Of a stretch of DNA of 10,891 bases, positions 1 through 6,435 are shown one piece after another (position 1 is the stretch's first letter; each line of letters begins with the position of its first letter). Source of the stretch: a bacterium. Its GTDB lineage: Bacteria; Bacillota; Clostridia; Oscillospirales; Ruminococcaceae. Where the stretch lies: positions 1 to 10,891 of the forward strand of contig SFVK01000021.1 in the NCBI GenBank assembly GCA_004561545.1. The letters are read 5' to 3'. The position numbers were made by a program, and so were the translations under genes. The notes below the pieces were generated by a model, which ran no database searches, was not told the origin of the DNA, and saw only the letters and a list, made by a program, of their open reading frames with translations.

Positions 1-58
1 AGAGCACTGTCATCCGGGGAATTTTTATGGTTTTATCAGACGGAGCGAACCGGTTTGC
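1..58. other. Short region downstream of the aldolase gene
   Basis: These 58 bases follow the operon's last visible stop codon in the minus direction. They contain a near-palindrome centred on AACCGGTT (about 46-59) but no T-tract directly after it on the minus strand, so it is not a convincing intrinsic terminator. No reading frame is supported here. The operon may continue past the window edge. Confidence 0.3.
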
Positions 59-718
59 TTACTTGCCAAACACCCGGGTGTAGTCCGCCTTGAATTTCTC
101 AATGCCCGCATCGGTCAGGGGGTGGTGGAGCATCTGTTCCAGCACCTTGTAGGGCACCGTGGCGATGTCCGCCCCGGCCAGGGCGCAGTCCGTCACATGA
201 ATGGGGTTGCGCACCGACGCGGCGATGATTTCGGTGTTGAGATCGGGGTAGTTGAGGAAAATATCGTGGATCGTCTCGATCAGCTCAATGCCGGGCTGGG
301 AAATGTCATCCAGACGTCCCAGGAAGGGGCTGACGTAGGCAGCGCCCGCCCGGGCCGCCAGCAGCGCCTGGTTGGCCGAAAAGATCAGCGTGCAGTTGGT
401 GGGGATTCCCTCGGCGGACAGCACCCGGATGGCCTTGAGCCCCTCGGCGGTCATGGGAATCTTGACCACCATATGCCGGGGGTCCAGCGCGTAGATGGCG
501 CGGCCCTCGGCAATCATGCCCTCCGCGTCCCCGGTGGTGGCCTTGACCTCGCCGGAGATGGGGCCATCCACAATGGACGCGATCTCCCGCAACGTCTCGG
601 CGTAGTCGCGGCCCTCTTTGGCAATCAGGCTGGGGTTGGTGGTGACGCCGGCGATGATGCCCATATCGTTGGCTTTGCGGATTTCCTCCACGTTGGCTGT
701 GTCAATGAAAAATTTCAT
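59..718 (-). CDS. fsa: Fructose-6-phosphate aldolase / transaldolase-like protein (TalC/FSA family)
   Basis: This 219-residue protein has the compact size of the FSA/TalC subfamily of class I aldolases; classical transaldolases are over 300 residues. Visible motifs are the N-terminal FIDTAN with Asp6, the TTNPS loop at residues 26-30, and VVKIPMT, whose Lys86 aligns with the family's Schiff-base lysine. Members either cleave fructose 6-phosphate to dihydroxyacetone and glyceraldehyde 3-phosphate or transfer dihydroxyacetone units as transaldolases; sequence alone does not settle which. It is cytosolic. The ATG follows a good GGAGG site, and the gene begins 18 nt after the isomerase stop, so it is the last visible gene of the sugar operon. 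With a pentose kinase upstream, a transaldolase role feeding pentose phosphate into glycolysis is plausible (inference). The frame is intact and ends in TAA. Confidence 0.9.
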   Translation of the reverse strand: MKFFIDTANVEEIRKANDMGIIAGVTTNPSLIAKEGRDYAETLREIASIVDGPISGEVKATTGDAEGMIAEGRAIYALDPRHMVVKIPMTAEGLKAIRVLSAEGIPTNCTLIFSANQALLAARAGAAYVSPFLGRLDDISQPGIELIETIHDIFLNYPDLNTEIIAASVRNPIHVTDCALAGADIATVPYKVLEQMLHHPLTDAGIEKFKADYTRVFGK

Positions 719-736
719 CTTGTTTCCTCCATTCCA

Positions 737-2203
737 TCAGGCAAAGGGGTTCTCGGTGGGGTATGGCAGGCTTTTGGGCTGGTTGTAGGCGATGTCGGCG
801 ATGCCCAGATACTTGAACACCTCGAACAGCGCCTTGCCGTAATGGCCAAAGGCCACCGCTCCGTGGTGGGGGTAGCGCTTCTGAATGAGCACATGACGGT
901 AGAAACGGCCCATTTCGGGAATGGCAAAGATGGCGATGCCGCCAAAGCTGCGGGTGGCGACGGGCAGGATTTCACCCTGAGCGATGTAGGCGCGGAGCCG
1001 GCCCTCGCTGTCGCACTGTAACCGGTAGAAGGTGATGTCTGAGGGGGCAATGTCGCCCTCCAGCGTGCCGCGGGTGAAGTCCGGCTCGCTGCCGGCGGGC
1101 TCCAGCAGGCGGTGCTGGATGAGCTGATATTTCACCGCACGGTCGGCGCACATCTTGCAGGACGGGGTGTTGCCGCAGTGGAAGCCCATGAAGGTATCGG
1201 TGAGCTTGTAGCCGTACTGAGCAATATTATCCTCATCGTAAATGTACCGGGGCACACTGTTGTTGATGTCCAGCAGCGTCACGGTGTCGCCCGAGACACA
1301 CATCCCGATGTACTCGCTCAGCGCGCCGTAGATGTCCACCTCGCAGGAAACGGGGATGCCCCGGGACGCAAGGCGGGAGTTGACGTAGCAGGGCTCAAAC
1401 CCGAACTGGGAGGGGAACGCGGGCCAGCACTTGTCGGCAAAGGCCACATACTTGCGGCTGCCCTTGTGCTTTTCCGCCCAGTCCAGTAGCGTCAGCTCAA
1501 ACTGGGCCATGCGGGCGCTCAGCTCGGGATAAAACCGGCCCTCCCCCATCTCGGCGGCCATATCGGCGCAGACGGCGGGAATGCGGGGATCGCCGGCGTG
1601 TTCCTTATAGGAAACCAGCAGGTCCAGCTCGGAGTTTTCCTCAATTTCCACCCCCAGCTCATACAGGCCCTTGATGGGGGCGTTGCAGGCAAAGAAGTCC
1701 TGCGGGCGGGGGCCAAAGGTGATGATTTTCAAATCTTTCAGGCCCAGAATGGTGCGGGCGATGGGGATAAACTCCGCCACCTTGTCGGCCAGCTCCTCGG
1801 CGGTTCCAACGGGGTATTCGGGGATATAGCCTTTGAGGTGGCGCATTCCCAGATTGTAGGAGCAGTTGAGCATCCCGCAGTAGGCGTCGCCCCGGCCGTT
1901 GATCATGTCGCCGTCACCCTCGGCAGCAGCCACAAACATACAGGGACCGTCAAAGTATTTGGCGATGAGGGTCTCCGGCGTTTCGGGGCCGAAGTTGCCC
2001 AGGAACACCGTCAGGGCGTTGCAGCCCGCATCGGTCACCTCCCGAACGGCGGCCAGCATATCCTTCTCGTTCTCCACGGTGGTCTTGGCCTCATAGACCG
2101 GCAGGTTTCTGGCGGCACAGGCGGCTGCGATGGCGGCACGGCGTTTTTTGCTCAGTTCAATGGGGAAGCAGTCCCGGGAAACCGCAATCAATCCCAGGCG
2201 CAC
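737..2203 (-). CDS. L-fucose/L-arabinose isomerase-family sugar isomerase
   Basis: The protein has 488 residues from the GTG at 2203 and resembles the L-fucose isomerase-like fold group, which interconverts aldoses and ketoses with a divalent metal. Candidate metal and catalytic residues, using E. coli FucI as the model, are Glu288 in CEVDIYG, Asp312 in LLDINN, and the C-terminal histidines His446/447 and His454 in the HHGAVAFGHYG segment. A conserved FHCGNT motif lies at 341-346. The true substrate is not readable. Because a xylulokinase-like gene lies in the same operon, an aldopentose is more likely than fucose (inference). The start is doubtful: in the same frame upstream, 2221-2204 encodes RNIPEV after a CTG, which fits the family N-terminus, so the protein may start at CTG 2221 overlapping the previous gene's TGA. 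The gene ends in TGA, 18 nt before the aldolase gene. Confidence 0.85.
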   Translation of the reverse strand: MRLGLIAVSRDCFPIELSKKRRAAIAAACAARNLPVYEAKTTVENEKDMLAAVREVTDAGCNALTVFLGNFGPETPETLIAKYFDGPCMFVAAAEGDGDMINGRGDAYCGMLNCSYNLGMRHLKGYIPEYPVGTAEELADKVAEFIPIARTILGLKDLKIITFGPRPQDFFACNAPIKGLYELGVEIEENSELDLLVSYKEHAGDPRIPAVCADMAAEMGEGRFYPELSARMAQFELTLLDWAEKHKGSRKYVAFADKCWPAFPSQFGFEPCYVNSRLASRGIPVSCEVDIYGALSEYIGMCVSGDTVTLLDINNSVPRYIYDEDNIAQYGYKLTDTFMGFHCGNTPSCKMCADRAVKYQLIQHRLLEPAGSEPDFTRGTLEGDIAPSDITFYRLQCDSEGRLRAYIAQGEILPVATRSFGGIAIFAIPEMGRFYRHVLIQKRYPHHGAVAFGHYGKALFEVFKYLGIADIAYNQPKSLPYPTENPFA

Positions 2204-2221
2204 TTCGGGAATATTTCTCAG
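2204..2221 (-). promoter_or_regulatory. Ambiguous translation start region of the isomerase (CTG or GTG)
   Basis: On the minus strand the upstream stop and this start would overlap as CTGA (2221-2218). CTG is followed in frame by AGA AAT ATT CCC GAA GTG, reading RNIPEV. No ATG or TTG lies in this frame between the preceding in-frame stop and GTG 2203. Neither CTG nor GTG has a strong Shine-Dalgarno site: only GGTGA about 12 nt before CTG, or GAGAAA about 11 nt before GTG. The preceding junction in the operon is ATGA, so an original ATGA changed to CTGA is a simple explanation (inference). Confidence 0.5.
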
Positions 2222-2844
2222 ATACGGATATTTTCACCGGACAGGCCCACATAGGCGCCAGCTTTTGCCTCATTGCTGTCAGGATGGGCCAGTAGCCATT
2301 TGTTGCAGGCCCACAGCATCTTATCCTCGGCGGTCAGCGGCGTGATGTCCGGCTTTTCGGTATTGGTGCCTTTGGGCAGCGCCACCAGCACCCGGAAGCC
2401 CTTGTCCGCGTCCACATGGCAGGGGGCGTAGTGCAGCGTGGTGGCGTAGACCTCCACCAGCGTGCCCGCCGGAACGCGGAACGCTCTCACCAGCGAGGTG
2501 TCCAGCGTTCCCTCACTGATTTCCTCCTGTTTGGCCAGAAGCAGAATGAAGTCCTCTGTGCCCAGATTGAACTCGCTGTCCCGGTGGTATTCCAGACAGT
2601 TCAGCCTGGTGTTGTGACCGTTGCACCAGCCAAGCTGCACCGGCATACCGCCGTAGCAGTGTTCAGAAATTTCCACTGCGGCGGGCAGCTCCTGCAGCAG
2701 CGGTTCTTCCGGCACATAGCCGGTACCCTCCGGCAGCGGGGTCTTTTGCAGGGCCTCCAGCAGCTCCGAGACGGTGTCGGGCAGGCCCTCCACCACCTGA
2801 CCGTAGCGCTTGAATGCCGGGTCGAATACGGAATGAATTTTCAT
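2218..2844 (-). CDS. DUF4867 family cupin-like protein
   Basis: This 208-residue cytosolic protein resembles the DUF4867 family, found next to sugar isomerases and FGGY kinases in Clostridia. A predicted cupin core spans about residues 80-160. Possible metal ligands are His87 and Glu91 (EYHRDSEF), His138 (TTLHYAP) and His143 (CHVD), although no classical cupin motif is complete. The function is unestablished. Its place between a sugar kinase and a sugar isomerase makes a mutarotase, epimerase or lyxose-isomerase-like role reasonable, but this is inference. The ATG at 2844 is chosen because AAAGGAG lies 7 nt upstream and because ATG and the kinase TGA overlap as ATGA, a sign of translational coupling. 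A longer reading from 2883 would run inside the kinase gene and has no such support. Confidence 0.8.
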   Translation of the reverse strand: MKIHSVFDPAFKRYGQVVEGLPDTVSELLEALQKTPLPEGTGYVPEEPLLQELPAAVEISEHCYGGMPVQLGWCNGHNTRLNCLEYHRDSEFNLGTEDFILLLAKQEEISEGTLDTSLVRAFRVPAGTLVEVYATTLHYAPCHVDADKGFRVLVALPKGTNTEKPDITPLTAEDKMLWACNKWLLAHPDSNEAKAGAYVGLSGENIRI

Positions 2845-4245
2845 AGACGAACTCCTTTCAGCGCGGGATACAGCTGACGCCATCGGTTGTACTTTCCCTC
2901 ATAGGCGGCGGTCAGCGCCGGGTCCGGCTCGTTGACGGTTTTGACACTGGTCAGCGCTTTGGCGCAGCTCTGTACGTCCGGGTAGGCGCCGCAGCCCACC
3001 GCCGCCAGCATGGCGCCGCCGTAGCCGGGGCCCTGTTCGGTCTGGGGCAGCTCCAGCGGAATGCCCAGCACATTGGCAAGAATGGTGCGCCACAGCGGGC
3101 TTTTGGCTCCGCCGCCGCAGACCCGGCTGCGCTCAATGGCAATCCCCTGCGCCCGGGCGATCTCCACACAGTCCCGGATGGCAAAGGCCACGCCCTCCAG
3201 CACCGCCTGCGTCATGTCGGCGCGGGTGGAATCCATCCGCAGGCCGACAAATGCGCCCCGGGCGGCGGGGTCGTTGTGGGGGCTGCGCTCCCCCATTAAA
3301 TAAGGAAGGAAATACACATCGTTTTTGCCCAGGCGGTCGGGGGTGATGGGGCGCGGCGGAGAGGATGCACCCCATCAGGTGATACCCGCCGTCGGCGTGG
3401 TCAAAGCTGTGCAGGGCGTTCTGGCTGTCCACCCGGAACTGCTTACTGGTGATGAACACCGTGCCGGAGGTGCCAAGGCTGATGTTGCAGCCGCCGTCCC
3501 CCACCACGCCGCAGCCCACCGCCGCAGCGGCGTTGTCCCCCGCCCCGGCGCAGACCTTCACATGGCTGGAAAGCCCCATCGCCGCCGCCATGCCGGGCAG
3601 CAGGGTGCCCACCGTCTGCCAGCTTTCGTACAGGGCGGGCATCTGATCTTGACGCACGCCGCACAGTTCCAGCATTTCTTTGCTCCAGCGCTTGTTTTTT
3701 ACGTCCAGCAGCAGCATCCCGGAGGCGTCGGAATAGTCGGTGCAGTGTACGCCGGTGAGGCGGTAGTTGATGTAATCCTTGGGCAGCATGATTTTGCGGA
3801 TGCGCGCAAACAACTCCGGCTCGTTTTCCCGCATCCACAGCAGCTTGGGCGCGGTAAAGCCCGCAAAGGCAATGTTAGCGGTGCGTTCGCTCAGCGTCTC
3901 TTTGCCGACCGTCCCGTTCAGATACTCCACCTGCGTTTGGGTGCGGCCATCGTTCCAGAGAATGGCGGGGCGAATGACCTTGTCATGCTCGTCCAGCACC
4001 ACAAGGCCGTGCATCTGGCCGCCTGCGGCAATGCCCGCCACCTGTGCGGCGTCAAAGCCCTGCAGCAGCTCCGGCACGCCGGACAGAACGGCCCGGAGCC
4101 AGTCGTCCGGGCTTTGCTGGCTCCAGCCGGGCTGAGGAAATTCCAGCGGATATTCTTTGGTGACGATGTTGAGAATCCGGCCGCCCTCGTCCATGAGCAG
4201 CAGCTTGAGGGCGGAGGTGCCCAGATCAAGACCGATAAAATACAT
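2841..4245 (-). pseudogene. xylB: Xylulokinase (FGGY family), internal deletion with frameshift
   Basis: Xylulokinase phosphorylates D-xylulose to D-xylulose 5-phosphate with ATP. The N-terminal part (4245 to about 3352) is a clean FGGY domain: DLGTSALK at 7-14 for phosphate binding, GGQMHG at 75-80 for the sugar, and CAGAGDNAA with Asp237 as the expected catalytic base. After GCILSAA (residues 292-298) the frame turns to proline/arginine-rich nonsense. The correct C-terminal half resumes in another frame at about 3350 with ITPDRLGKND and then YFLPYLMGERSPHND, continuing to the TGA at 2841. Compared with family members I know, about 20 residues normally between SAAS and the LG-x-N segment are missing, so roughly 60 bp were lost out of frame. 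The start has AAAGGAG 6 nt upstream. The last base triplet overlaps the next gene as ATGA. If the lesion is real, no full kinase is made; an assembly error would restore a roughly 480-residue enzyme. Confidence 0.88.
2852..2858 (-). promoter_or_regulatory. Ribosome binding site of the DUF4867 gene
   Basis: AAAGGAG on the minus strand, inside the 3' end of the kinase gene and 7 nt before ATG 2844. It decides the start of the DUF4867 protein and allows translation independent of the frameshifted kinase. Confidence 0.8.
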
Positions 4246-4251
4246 GGCAGA

Positions 4252-4258
4252 CTCCTTT
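4252..4258 (-). promoter_or_regulatory. Ribosome binding site of the xylulokinase gene
   Basis: AAAGGAG on the minus strand, 6 nt before the ATG at 4245. It fixes the start at MYFIGLDLG, which matches the FGGY family N-terminus. Confidence 0.8.
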
Positions 4259-4268
4259 CCTTTTTTTT

Positions 4269-4315
4269 ATTGTAGCGCGGCGGTGGCTTGGTTTCCTTGA
4301 CAATCCTTTTGGATT
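4269..4315 (-). promoter_or_regulatory. Candidate promoter and operator of the sugar operon
   Basis: On the minus strand a TACAAT -10-like hexamer lies at 4274-4269, 24 nt before the kinase ATG, giving a short leader. The hexamer at a 17-nt spacing is AGGAAA, a poor -35; the better TTGTCA (4303-4298) is 23 nt away, too far for a normal promoter. This fits an activator-dependent promoter. Just upstream, 4302-4315 is an inverted repeat AATCC-TTTT-GGATT. CCAAAA recurs on the minus strand at 4312-4307, 4339-4334 and 4348-4343 and could be regulator half-sites. The adjacent AraC-type protein is the natural candidate regulator (inference). Confidence 0.4.
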
Positions 4316-4358
4316 ATTAGACTATTTTCATCTTTTTGGCAGTTTTGGAGTTCTGCAC

Positions 4359-4378
4359 AAAAAAGCACGACGCTTTTT
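4359..4378 (-). terminator. Intrinsic terminator of the AraC-family gene
   Basis: AAAAAGC (4360-4366) and GCTTTTT (4372-4378) form a 7-bp stem around a 5-nt loop. Read on the minus strand it ends in a run of T and begins inside the TAA stop of the regulator gene. The stem is A/T heavy, so its strength is moderate. It would separate the regulator transcript from the kinase operon. Confidence 0.55.
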
Positions 4379-5312
4379 AGGCATCGTGCAGAAGAGTTCG
4401 GTATTGTTCCAGCAAGCACAGACTTTGCTCTCTGGTATAAAACCGTTCCAGCGAGTGCAGACTGTGATGGATTTTGGCAGGGATGGGCCTGTTTGCGCTG
4501 TTCTGGCTGCGGAATTCCTCCGGCGTGCCGCCGGTGCGCTGTTTGAACGCTTTGGAAAAATAACGGTAATCCGAGAATCCCGCCTCATTACAGATGTCCA
4601 GCAGGTTTTTGTCCTGGGTAAGGATGCAGCGGCAGGCATAATGAAACCGCACAGTCGTCACATACTCCTGAAAGGTTTGGTTCAGCGTCCGTTTGATGTA
4701 CATGGAAAGATACCCCATTGAAACGCCCTCCTGCGCGGCGAAATCGCTGAGCAGGATTTTTCTCTGGAAATTCTCATCGACATATTTCATCAGACGATTC
4801 AGCCGGGCGTTGCTGCGGTCCCGCGCCGCCGCGTCCGCTGCACTCAGTTCCCGGCAGGGCAGCACTTGCAGCAGCCGGTATAGCACCGCCCCCGTCTGCG
4901 CGGCACAGCTCAGCGCAAAGTGCGGGGGTTTTGTGAGATAGCATTCCAACAGCGCAAACAACGCCCGTTCCAGCTCTGCGTAATCCGTCCGGGACAGCAG
5001 CGTGTGGGGTGGAATGGTGTCCACCTCCAGCCGGTCCAGCCCCGGCATCAGGCGGTCGGAGCATTGCAGGCACAAAAAGGTGGCGCTCTGGTGTTTTTTT
5101 TGAAATTCATGGGGCTGGCGGGGATTGAGCAGCAGCATCTGTCCCGGCGCAAGCGACTGATGGGCCGCGCCGGTGGTGATCAGCAGTGTACCCTCCATGT
5201 CCCAGATCAACTCCCATTCCGGGTGGATATGGGGCGTGCGGTAGTCCACCGTGTCAAAAAACAGGCTTAGACCCTCAATTTCCGGGTGCTGAATGATCTC
5301 ATATTCGTTCAT
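4377..5312 (-). CDS. AraC family transcriptional regulator with N-terminal cupin domain
   Basis: This 311-residue protein has the usual AraC-family layout. The N-terminal half is a cupin-type effector domain, with PHIHPEWEL at 27-35 (His28, His30, Glu34) and NPRQPHEF at 63-70. The C-terminal half has two helix-turn-helix motifs, about 186-210 (LSDFAAQEGVSMGYLSMYIK) and 237-260 (LLDICNEAGFSDYRYFSKAF), followed by the family signature region GGTPEEFR. Such proteins bind a sugar or related effector and usually activate adjacent catabolic genes. It lies between the hydrolase block and the kinase/isomerase operon, all on the same strand, so control of one or both is likely (inference). The ATG is preceded by GAGGGGA about 7 nt upstream. 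About 40 residues follow the second HTH, which is longer than in many relatives. The effector is not readable. Confidence 0.88.
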   Translation of the reverse strand: MNEYEIIQHPEIEGLSLFFDTVDYRTPHIHPEWELIWDMEGTLLITTGAAHQSLAPGQMLLLNPRQPHEFQKKHQSATFLCLQCSDRLMPGLDRLEVDTIPPHTLLSRTDYAELERALFALLECYLTKPPHFALSCAAQTGAVLYRLLQVLPCRELSAADAAARDRSNARLNRLMKYVDENFQRKILLSDFAAQEGVSMGYLSMYIKRTLNQTFQEYVTTVRFHYACRCILTQDKNLLDICNEAGFSDYRYFSKAFKQRTGGTPEEFRSQNSANRPIPAKIHHSLHSLERFYTREQSLCLLEQYRTLLHDA

Positions 5313-5342
5313 GCGTTTTCCCCTCAGAACGGTTTTTCTGTA

Positions 5343-5364
5343 TCCATGATAGCAGGTTCATGGA
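5343..5364 (-). promoter_or_regulatory. Inverted repeat overlapping the likely AraC-gene promoter
   Basis: A perfect 7-bp-arm inverted repeat, TCCATGA, 8 nt, TCATGGA, lies 31-52 nt before the regulator's ATG. On the minus strand its left half includes TATCAT (5351-5346), a plausible -10 box; the hexamer at a 17-nt spacing, TGGAAT, is a weak -35. An operator overlapping a promoter suggests repression or autoregulation. AraC proteins more often bind direct repeats, so another repressor is also possible. Confidence 0.45.
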
Positions 5365-5374
5365 AGAGATTCCA

Positions 5375-5427
5375 GCCCCTTTGATGGATACCACGGTCTT
5401 TCATGCCTGATATGCCCCTTTTATGGA
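5375..5427. repeat. Pair of 14-bp direct repeats upstream of the AraC gene
   Basis: GCCCCTTTGATGGA (5375-5388) and GCCCCTTTTATGGA (5414-5427) are identical at 13 of 14 positions and start 39 bp apart, close to four helical turns. Two direct half-sites on one face of the helix are typical of AraC-family binding. They lie about 65-115 bp before the regulator's start codon. I see no gene in the surrounding 5313-5514 gap and no strong terminator after the ROK gene. Confidence 0.45.
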
Positions 5428-5514
5428 GAATGCACCGCTGCTTGCCGGCAGGAACAGGCTGCCCCCGGCGGCTCCAAATTCATAGGGTGTTACAAAAAAG
5501 TTCTGTTCCTTCGT

Positions 5515-6435
5515 TCAATTCCTCGCCAACAGTGCCGCACCGATGACCCCGGCCCGGTAGCCCAGCGTGCAGGCGGCGATTCTGGTTTTCTTTTGGGCGA
5601 AGTCATGGCCGAACACCAGATGTTCCACCTCGGCGCGCAGCGGGGCCAGCAGCGCCTCGCCCTGATTGGCCACACCGCCGGAAAGCCCCACCACCTCCGG
5701 GAAGAACACATTGATGAGGTTGGCCACCCCCACTGCCAGAAAATGGATGTACTGCGCCGTCACCGCCTGTGCTGCCGCATCGCCCTGTTCGGCGGCGTCA
5801 AAGGCGGTGCGGCCGGACAGCTTCATGTGATGCATGACGCTCTCCGGGCGAGCCTTCATAGCCTCCTTTGTCATACGGATAAGCGCGGTAGCACTGGCGT
5901 AGGCTTCCAGGCAGCCCCGCCGACCGCAGGTGCAGCGCGCCGCGTCGGGTGTGTCCAGAATCACCATGTGCCCCGGCTCGGCGGCGGCGCCGGTGTAGCC
6001 GGTGAGCAGCTTGCCCTCCAGTACCACACCGCCGCCCACGCCGGTGCCCAGCGTCAGAATCACCGCGCTGTGGGCGCCACGGGCGCAGCCGGCCAGCGCC
6101 TCGCCCAGCGCCACCGCGTTGGCGTCGTTGGCAATGCGTACCGACAGGCCGGTTTTGGCGGTGAGGTAGTCCCCCATGTCAAAGTTTTTCCAGACCAGAT
6201 TGTTGGAGTACAGCACGATGCCGCCGTCCACGGTACCGGGACAGCCCACGCCGATGCCTGCCATCTGCTGTCCCCCCGCCAGTTCATTACACAGCGCGGC
6301 AATGTCGTCGCAGACGCGTTCCGCCGGGCGGGGCAGGTTGGTCTTGACGCTCTTTTCTTTGAGGATTTTGCCCTGTTCGTCCACAAGGGCAGCCTTGATG
6401 TTGGTACCGCCCAGATCCACACCGATGGTTTTCAT
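5515..6435 (-). CDS. ROK family sugar kinase (glucokinase-like)
   Basis: From the ATG at 6435 the protein has 306 residues, the normal ROK length, and looks complete. It shows DLGGTNIK at 7-14 (ATP phosphate), GCPGTVDGG at 64-72, NDANAVALGEA at 103-113 with Asp104 as the expected catalytic base, and LTLGTGVGGGVV at 128-138. The ROK zinc site is also present: His156 in EPGHM and Cys168, Cys170 and Cys175 in CTCGRRGC. ROK kinases phosphorylate glucose, fructose, allose, N-acetylmannosamine and similar hexoses; the substrate here is unknown. It is cytosolic. The start is set by GGGAGGGA 5 nt upstream and by overlap (ATGA) with the stop of the remnant gene before it. The same frame is open upstream into the truncated GH43, so a fused product is also possible. 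No helix-turn-helix is present, so it is an enzyme rather than a ROK repressor. Confidence 0.9.
   Translation of the reverse strand: MKTIGVDLGGTNIKAALVDEQGKILKEKSVKTNLPRPAERVCDDIAALCNELAGGQQMAGIGVGCPGTVDGGIVLYSNNLVWKNFDMGDYLTAKTGLSVRIANDANAVALGEALAGCARGAHSAVILTLGTGVGGGVVLEGKLLTGYTGAAAEPGHMVILDTPDAARCTCGRRGCLEAYASATALIRMTKEAMKARPESVMHHMKLSGRTAFDAAEQGDAAAQAVTAQYIHFLAVGVANLINVFFPEVVGLSGGVANQGEALLAPLRAEVEHLVFGHDFAQKKTRIAACTLGYRAGVIGAALLARN

Noticed and set aside
122..1021. A 299-codon open frame on the plus strand opposite the aldolase and isomerase genes
   Set aside because: It is the antisense shadow of two well-supported GC-rich genes, has no recognisable domain and has no ribosome binding site in context.
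4297..4326. A plus-strand TTGACA that could start an antisense transcript into the AraC gene
   Set aside because: No acceptable -10 hexamer lies at normal spacing, and no plus-strand gene follows.
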